The notes under the pieces: generated by a model
The model's input: the letters and a program-made list of their open reading frames with translations, nothing else
Database searches by the model: none
What the model was told of the DNA's origin: nothing
Position numbers and translations under genes: made by a program
Origin: Burkholderiaceae bacterium
GTDB taxonomy: Bacteria > Pseudomonadota > Gammaproteobacteria > Burkholderiales > Burkholderiaceae_F
Length of the DNA stretch: 9,290 nt
Reading direction: 5' to 3'
Assembly (NCBI GenBank): GCA_013696665.1
Contig: JACCYC010000029.1
Span: 1-9,290, forward strand
Shown here: positions 5,413-9,290 of the stretch, piece after piece
Numbering within the stretch: the first letter of the stretch is position 1
How the letters are laid out: each line of letters begins with the position of its first letter

Positions 5413-7116
5413 ATGAACGGAGTGCTTGCAGGGCAGCGATTTTCACCACTTCGGGGCGACGACGGGCTCGGCCGGGCGCTTTCGCTGTTGATTGTGTGCG
5501 GCGCTGTGGTCTCGCTACCTGTGCTGAGTGTGTTTGCAAGCTTCTGGCACACGGGCGAGTCAAGCGATACGTTGCGCCATCTTGCTGCAACCGTGATTCC
5601 TTCGGCGCTGCTGCAAACGTCGGTGCTCGGCATGGCGGTGATGACGGGCGTGGTTGCTATCGGTGCCAGTACGGCCTGGGTCGTGGCGACCTGCGACTTT
5701 CCCGGTCGCCGCATCTTCGAGTGGGCGCTGCTGCTGCCGCTTGCGATGCCGGCCTATATCGTCGCGTATGCGTACACCGACTACTTGCAATATGCGGGGC
5801 CTGTGCAGACAGCGTTGCGCGAAAGTTTTGGATGGCAGAAGAACGATTACTGGTTTCCAGAAATTCGTTCGCTGACCGGCGCCACCTTTGTATTCACCGT
5901 CGTGCTCTATCCCTACGTCTATCTGCTCGCGCGTACCGCGTTCCTCGCGCGGACGGCCGCGATGATGGACGCGGCTCGCAGCCTCGGCAACACGGCCTGG
6001 CAAACCTGGTGGACCGTCAACCTGCCGCTGGCGCGTCCGGCGATCGCCGCGGGCGCACTGTTGGCGCTGATGGAAACGATTGCCGACTACGGCGCAGCGT
6101 CGTACTTCGGACTGCAGACGTTCACAACTTCGATCTATCGCGCGTGGTTTGCACTCGGCGATCGTCTCGCAGCGAGCCAATTGTCAGCCGTGTTGCTGTT
6201 GCTGGTGCTCGGCGTGTTCTATATCGAGCATCGAGCGCGCGGACGCGCCCGGTTTTTTACACCGGCCAACAGTCAACGCCCGGCGGCGCGCTTGCTGCTG
6301 GCAGGGCGACACCGCATCGCAGCGTTGACACTCTGTGCAGCCCCGATTGTGCTGGGCTTCGTTGTCCCCGTAGTCCTGCTATTGCGATTGCTGCTGCCGG
6401 CATGGGACACGATCGACGGATCGCGTTACGTCCATTGGCTTTCCAATACGTTGATGATCGGAACTGCGGCCGCCGTGTTGGCTCTCGTTGCCGTACTCGC
6501 ACTGGCGTATGCAGCGCGCTCGATGACCCGCGGCGCGCCGGCGGCGCTGATCCGAAGTGCGGTCGGGCTGATGAGTCTCGGCTATGCCGTGCCCGGCGCC
6601 GTGATCGCCGTCGGCATCCTGATACCGCTCGCAGCATTTGACAATCGGTTGGACGCCGTGACGCAATCGATCGTCGGGGTTGGCACTGGCCTGCTGCTGA
6701 CCGGATCGGTGTTCGCGTTGCTCTACGGATACCTGGTTCGTTATTTTGCGGTTGGCTATCAGGCGGTCGAAGCCGGGCTTACGCGCATTACTCCATCGAT
6801 GGACGCAACGGCTCGCAGCTTAGGTAGTACGCCGTTCGATACCTTTGTGCGCGTTCATCTGCCGATACTGCGGCCGTCCGTGCTGGCGGCGGGGCTGCTT
6901 GTTTTTGTAGACGTAATGAAGGAGCTGCCGGCAACGCTGGTGCTACGCCCGTTTAATTTCGACACGCTTGCGGTTGTCACGTATCAAATGGCGAGCGACG
7001 AGCGTCTCGGCCAGGCAGCTCTTCCGGCGCTGACGATCGTGGCTGCGGGTATCGTGCCGGTCGCGCTTTTATCGCGCGCCATCTCAAGCGCGAGCCGCTT
7101 TGATCGGCGCGGGTAG
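5413..7116 (+). CDS. fbpB: ABC transporter permease, fused double-domain ferric-iron (FbpB) type
   Basis: The protein has 567 residues and about 12 hydrophobic segments in two tandem permease domains. Each domain carries the cytoplasmic EAA loop that contacts the ATPase: DAARSLG from residue 186 and DATARSLG from residue 464. The second loop is followed by LPILRPSVLAAGLLVFVDVM, then a KELPATL stretch typical of FbpB/CysW-like Fe3+ permeases. One polypeptide with two permease units is the usual FbpB architecture. The ATG at 5413 is preferred over the ATG at 5377 because GGAG lies just before it, while 5377 directly abuts the palindrome and adds residues without similarity to a permease start. 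The ATPase partner is encoded divergently. No periplasmic iron-binding protein (FbpA) gene is present in the window. A hydrolase gene follows after 32 bases on the same strand. Confidence 0.92.
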   Translation: MNGVLAGQRFSPLRGDDGLGRALSLLIVCGAVVSLPVLSVFASFWHTGESSDTLRHLAATVIPSALLQTSVLGMAVMTGVVAIGASTAWVVATCDFPGRRIFEWALLLPLAMPAYIVAYAYTDYLQYAGPVQTALRESFGWQKNDYWFPEIRSLTGATFVFTVVLYPYVYLLARTAFLARTAAMMDAARSLGNTAWQTWWTVNLPLARPAIAAGALLALMETIADYGAASYFGLQTFTTSIYRAWFALGDRLAASQLSAVLLLLVLGVFYIEHRARGRARFFTPANSQRPAARLLLAGRHRIAALTLCAAPIVLGFVVPVVLLLRLLLPAWDTIDGSRYVHWLSNTLMIGTAAAVLALVAVLALAYAARSMTRGAPAALIRSAVGLMSLGYAVPGAVIAVGILIPLAAFDNRLDAVTQSIVGVGTGLLLTGSVFALLYGYLVRYFAVGYQAVEAGLTRITPSMDATARSLGSTPFDTFVRVHLPILRPSVLAAGLLVFVDVMKELPATLVLRPFNFDTLAVVTYQMASDERLGQAALPALTIVAAGIVPVALLSRAISSASRFDRRG

Positions 7117-7148
7117 ACTGCGCGCGCTCCGTTCTCGAGGATCTCCCA

Positions 7149-7844
7149 ATGGGCTATGTATTTGCCGCACCCGCGCAGGCGGTCGTTCCAATCGACGGCA
7201 CCGTCGATCTATTTCCTGTGCATCGGATTTACTGCGTCGGACGCAACTACGTTGACCACGCGAAAGAGATGGGATTTTCCGAGCGCGAAGCACCGTTCTT
7301 CTTTTCCAAGCCCGCCGATGCAGTGCTGCCCGTGCCGTTCGGCACCACCGGCGAGTTACCGTATCCAAGCGAAACGACCAATTTGCATCACGAGATCGAG
7401 CTTGTCGTTGCGATCGGAACGCGCGGCAGCAACATCGCCGCGGCGGACGCGATGAAGCATGTTTACGGCTATGCAGTCGGCTTGGACATGACGCGGCGCG
7501 ATCTGCAATTTGCAATGCGCGACAAGGGCCGGCCCTGGGATGTGTCCAAGGGCTTTGATTACTCGGCGCCGATTTCGCCTATCAAAGCTGTCGCAAGTAC
7601 CGGTGAGATGCTCGACGCGCAAATCTGGCTCAAAGTCAACGGCGAGCGACGACAGGACAGCAGCATCGCAAAGCTGATCTGGAGCGTTGCCGAAACGATC
7701 GAACATCTTTCCAGATTTTTCGAGTTGCGCGCGGGCGATCTGATTTATACCGGCACGCCAGAAGGTGTTGGTGCGGTCAAGCGTGGTGACGAACTCGAAG
7801 GCGGTATCGAGCGCCTCGGCGCTTTGAAGGTCAGAGTCGTTTAG
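7149..7844 (+). CDS. Fumarylacetoacetate hydrolase (FAH) family enzyme, probable fumarylpyruvate/acylpyruvate hydrolase
   Basis: The 231-residue length is that of the small FAH-family enzymes (FAHD1/NagK-like) rather than the roughly 420-residue eukaryotic-type fumarylacetoacetase. These cytosolic, Mg2+/Mn2+-dependent enzymes cleave C-C bonds of acylpyruvates such as fumarylpyruvate. The FAH fold features are visible: the lid motif IYCVGRNYVDHAKEMG at 27-42 with the His37/Glu40 pair, the metal ligands Glu82 and Glu84 in HHEIELVV, Asp113 in GLDMTRRDLQ, the Lys134 region (DVSKGFD), and the C-terminal DLIYTGTPEGVG loop. GAGG precedes the ATG by a normal distance. The isomerase gene starts 15 bases after its stop, and the pairing supports the last step of gentisate or homogentisate breakdown. 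The exact substrate (fumarylpyruvate versus fumarylacetoacetate) cannot be decided from sequence alone. Confidence 0.9.
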   Translation: MGYVFAAPAQAVVPIDGTVDLFPVHRIYCVGRNYVDHAKEMGFSEREAPFFFSKPADAVLPVPFGTTGELPYPSETTNLHHEIELVVAIGTRGSNIAAADAMKHVYGYAVGLDMTRRDLQFAMRDKGRPWDVSKGFDYSAPISPIKAVASTGEMLDAQIWLKVNGERRQDSSIAKLIWSVAETIEHLSRFFELRAGDLIYTGTPEGVGAVKRGDELEGGIERLGALKVRVV

Positions 7845-7859
7845 CAAACCATTTAAGCG

Positions 7860-8507
7860 ATGGTCAAGCTATACAGCTACTTTCGCAGCTCGGCCGCGTA
7901 TCGCGTACGCATCGCTCTGAACTACAAGGGCGTGCCGTATGAATATGCAGCGATACATCTGCTGAAGGACGGCGGTCAGCAATTCTCGGAAGCGTTTCGC
8001 GCGCTGAACGCCGATGCGCTGGTGCCGGTACTCGAGGATGAAGCTCACCTGCTCACGCAGTCGCTCGCGATCGTCGAGTATCTGGAGGAAACGGCGCCTG
8101 ACCCTCCACTGATGCCGCGTGACGTCATCGAGCGTGCGTACGTGCGCTCCATCGCGTCGGCGATTGCGTGTGACATACATCCGCTGAACAACCTCCGTGT
8201 GCTGCGTTACCTGGTGCGCACGCTCGGAGTTAGCGATGAACAGAAAAACGCGTGGTACCGCCACTGGGTGGAGCAGGGCCTTGCTGCGCTGGAAGCCCGA
8301 CTGGTGGCAGAAGATCGTAGCGGGCGCTTCGCACTTGGCGACGCGGTAACGATGGCCGATGTGTTTGTCGTGCCGCAGATATTCAATGCGCAGCGCATGG
8401 ACTGCAGTCTCGATGAGGTACCGACGCTGATGCGGATCTTTTCGCACTGCATGGAATTGCCGGCGTTTATTTCGGCCCAGCCCTCATCGCAGCCCGATGC
8501 CGAGTAG
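7860..8507 (+). CDS. maiA: Maleylacetoacetate / maleylpyruvate isomerase (zeta-class glutathione S-transferase)
   Basis: The 215-residue cytosolic enzyme isomerises the cis double bond of maleylacetoacetate (tyrosine/homogentisate route) or maleylpyruvate (gentisate route), using glutathione as cofactor. The zeta-GST signature SSAAYRVRIALNYKG lies at 10-24 with the catalytic Ser10/Ser11. The thioredoxin-like domain continues with the cis-Pro55 (LVPVL) and the glutathione gamma-glutamyl contact Gln66-Ser67 in TQSLAIVEYLEE. The helical C-terminal domain contains GDAVTMADVFVVPQIFNAQR, typical of the family. The ribosome site is weak, and the gene starts 15 bases after the FAH-family stop, so expression probably depends on the upstream gene. 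The product of this enzyme is the substrate type hydrolysed by the neighbouring enzyme. It converges with the lytic transglycosylase gene 15 bases downstream, with no clear terminator between them. Confidence 0.93.
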   Translation: MVKLYSYFRSSAAYRVRIALNYKGVPYEYAAIHLLKDGGQQFSEAFRALNADALVPVLEDEAHLLTQSLAIVEYLEETAPDPPLMPRDVIERAYVRSIASAIACDIHPLNNLRVLRYLVRTLGVSDEQKNAWYRHWVEQGLAALEARLVAEDRSGRFALGDAVTMADVFVVPQIFNAQRMDCSLDEVPTLMRIFSHCMELPAFISAQPSSQPDAE

Positions 8508-8522
8508 CGCCGGCTTTGATTC

Positions 8523-9290
8523 TTACCGCTCACGCGGCTTGGCCGCGTTGGCGATTGCGCGCGCGAGCTCGGCCACCGCACTGGCGTAAAAGTAACTGCG
8601 GTTGTAACGCAACAGTGCACTGAAGTTGACGGTGCCTACGCGATACAGCCGCTCGACTTCCGAGCCATTCAGATAAGGTAGATCGATCACCAACACCGGT
8701 GTGTCGAGCGGCAAGCTAATGTCGCCTTCGACGCCCGCCGCCATGGCGCTCGACCAGGTCACTGCTGCGTCGATACCTCGCCCGAGCAAATCGACGGTGG
8801 CCTCGTCGGTGATGGCATCGAAAACGATCGGCAGTTCGCGCTCCCAGCCGTTCGCGGCAAGATAGCTTGCCACCGAGCCAATCGCATCCACAGCACTGCC
8901 GCGTAGATCGATTCGCCCGTCGCCGTCGAAGTCGACAGCGTGGCTCCTGATGGAGCCCGGCATGAATTGCGGCAGACCGATCGCGCCCGCGAACGAGCCC
9001 TTTATCGCGAGCGGGTCCGAGTTCTGTTCGCGTGCCAGCAGGAAGAATTCGCCCAGCTGCTGCCGGTAATACTCGGCGCGCCGAAGGTAGTCGAACGACA
9101 GCGTCACGAGCGCGTCGAGCGTACGGAAGTTACCCGTTATCCGCCCGAAATACGTTTCAACACCGATGATGCCGGCAATGATTTCTGACGGCACCCCATA
9201 CATTTGTTGCGCCCGCTGCATGGCAGCCTGATGCTCGCGTAAGAACGCCGCGCCTGCCTGCACCCGCGCTTCATCGAGATATCGGGCGCG
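8523..9290 (-). CDS. mltB: Membrane-bound lytic murein transglycosylase B family protein (5' end outside window)
   Basis: The frame stays open to the right edge: 255 residues are visible, beginning RARYLDEARVQAGAAF, and the stop is TAA at 8523-8525. The GTG at 9263 should not be taken as the start because the upstream residues (RYLDEAR) already match the family. MltB-type enzymes cleave peptidoglycan glycan strands in the periplasm, forming 1,6-anhydromuramic ends. The catalytic Glu is in GVETYFGR (about visible residue 45), followed by the FDYLRRAEYYRQQL helix, the substrate-groove motif GAIGLPQFMPGS and the EF-hand-like loop DFDGDGRIDL, as in Slt35/MltB. The C-terminal part with ALLRYNRSYFYASAVAELA is the typical MltB end. 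About 80-130 N-terminal residues, including the signal peptide or lipobox, are missing, so membrane attachment cannot be verified. Confidence 0.92.
   Translation of the reverse strand, partial: RARYLDEARVQAGAAFLREHQAAMQRAQQMYGVPSEIIAGIIGVETYFGRITGNFRTLDALVTLSFDYLRRAEYYRQQLGEFFLLAREQNSDPLAIKGSFAGAIGLPQFMPGSIRSHAVDFDGDGRIDLRGSAVDAIGSVASYLAANGWERELPIVFDAITDEATVDLLGRGIDAAVTWSSAMAAGVEGDISLPLDTPVLVIDLPYLNGSEVERLYRVGTVNFSALLRYNRSYFYASAVAELARAIANAAKPRER

Noticed and set aside
5367..6641. A 424-residue plus-strand open frame overlapping the permease gene
   Set aside because: It is out of frame with a clearly recognisable permease, is rich in Arg, Ala and Cys, has no family resemblance, and is typical of alternative-frame openness in GC-rich DNA.
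7356..8447. Two long minus-strand frames (163 and 192 residues) opposite the FAH and isomerase genes
   Set aside because: They are antisense shadows of well-supported genes, with composition rich in Arg and His and no recognisable motif.
8533..8547. CGCGGC-TTG-GCCGCG hairpin near the 3' end of the lytic transglycosylase gene
   Set aside because: It has no T tract on either side and lies within coding sequence; not enough to call a terminator for the convergent genes.

Overview
This window looks like a piece of chromosome from a moderately GC-rich proteobacterium, probably a beta- or gammaproteobacterium. The evidence is an outer-membrane autotransporter-type barrel, a lytic transglycosylase of the MltB family, an FbpB/FbpC-type ABC importer and a fumarylacetoacetate-hydrolase/zeta-GST gene pair. 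A genus cannot be named from the sequence alone. Nothing resembles an insertion sequence, phage, CRISPR array or rRNA/tRNA gene.

Layout, left to right. (1) Positions 1-393, plus strand: the C-terminal end of an outer-membrane beta-barrel, cut by the window edge. (2) 478-2281, minus strand: a probable two-gene operon of a small hydrophobic membrane protein of unknown function followed by an MFS transporter. (3) 2282-2738: a divergent intergenic region holding an inverted repeat next to the membrane-protein start and a possible 49-codon ORF. (4) 2739-3257, plus strand: a hemerythrin (HHE) domain protein with a strong terminator behind it. (5) 3363-3536: a 57-residue C-terminal stump of an alpha/beta hydrolase (esterase), beginning directly at the end of that terminator, with a second, bidirectional terminator after it. 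(6) 3571-5324, minus strand: an FbpC-like ABC ATPase translationally coupled to a PaiB-type FMN-binding protein. (7) 5325-5412: an 88-base divergent promoter region with a perfect 7+7 palindrome exactly in its middle. (8) 5413-8507, plus strand: an FbpB-like double permease, a fumarylacetoacetate-hydrolase family enzyme and a maleylacetoacetate/maleylpyruvate isomerase, closely spaced. (9) 8523-9290, minus strand: the C-terminal part of an MltB-type lytic transglycosylase, cut by the right edge.

How the genes fit together. The ATPase and the divergently transcribed permease should form one Fe3+-type (or related) importer; its periplasmic binding protein is not in the window. The FAH-family enzyme and the isomerase are the classic last two steps of ring-cleavage catabolism through homogentisate or gentisate. 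The ring-cleavage dioxygenase is not here either.

Most of the window is ordinary housekeeping or transport content. No complete novel system is evident. The points most worth following up are the truncated esterase butted against a terminator, the split importer operon with a centred palindrome, the ATPase-PaiB coupling, and the unexplained small ORF and inverted repeat in the 2282-2738 region.
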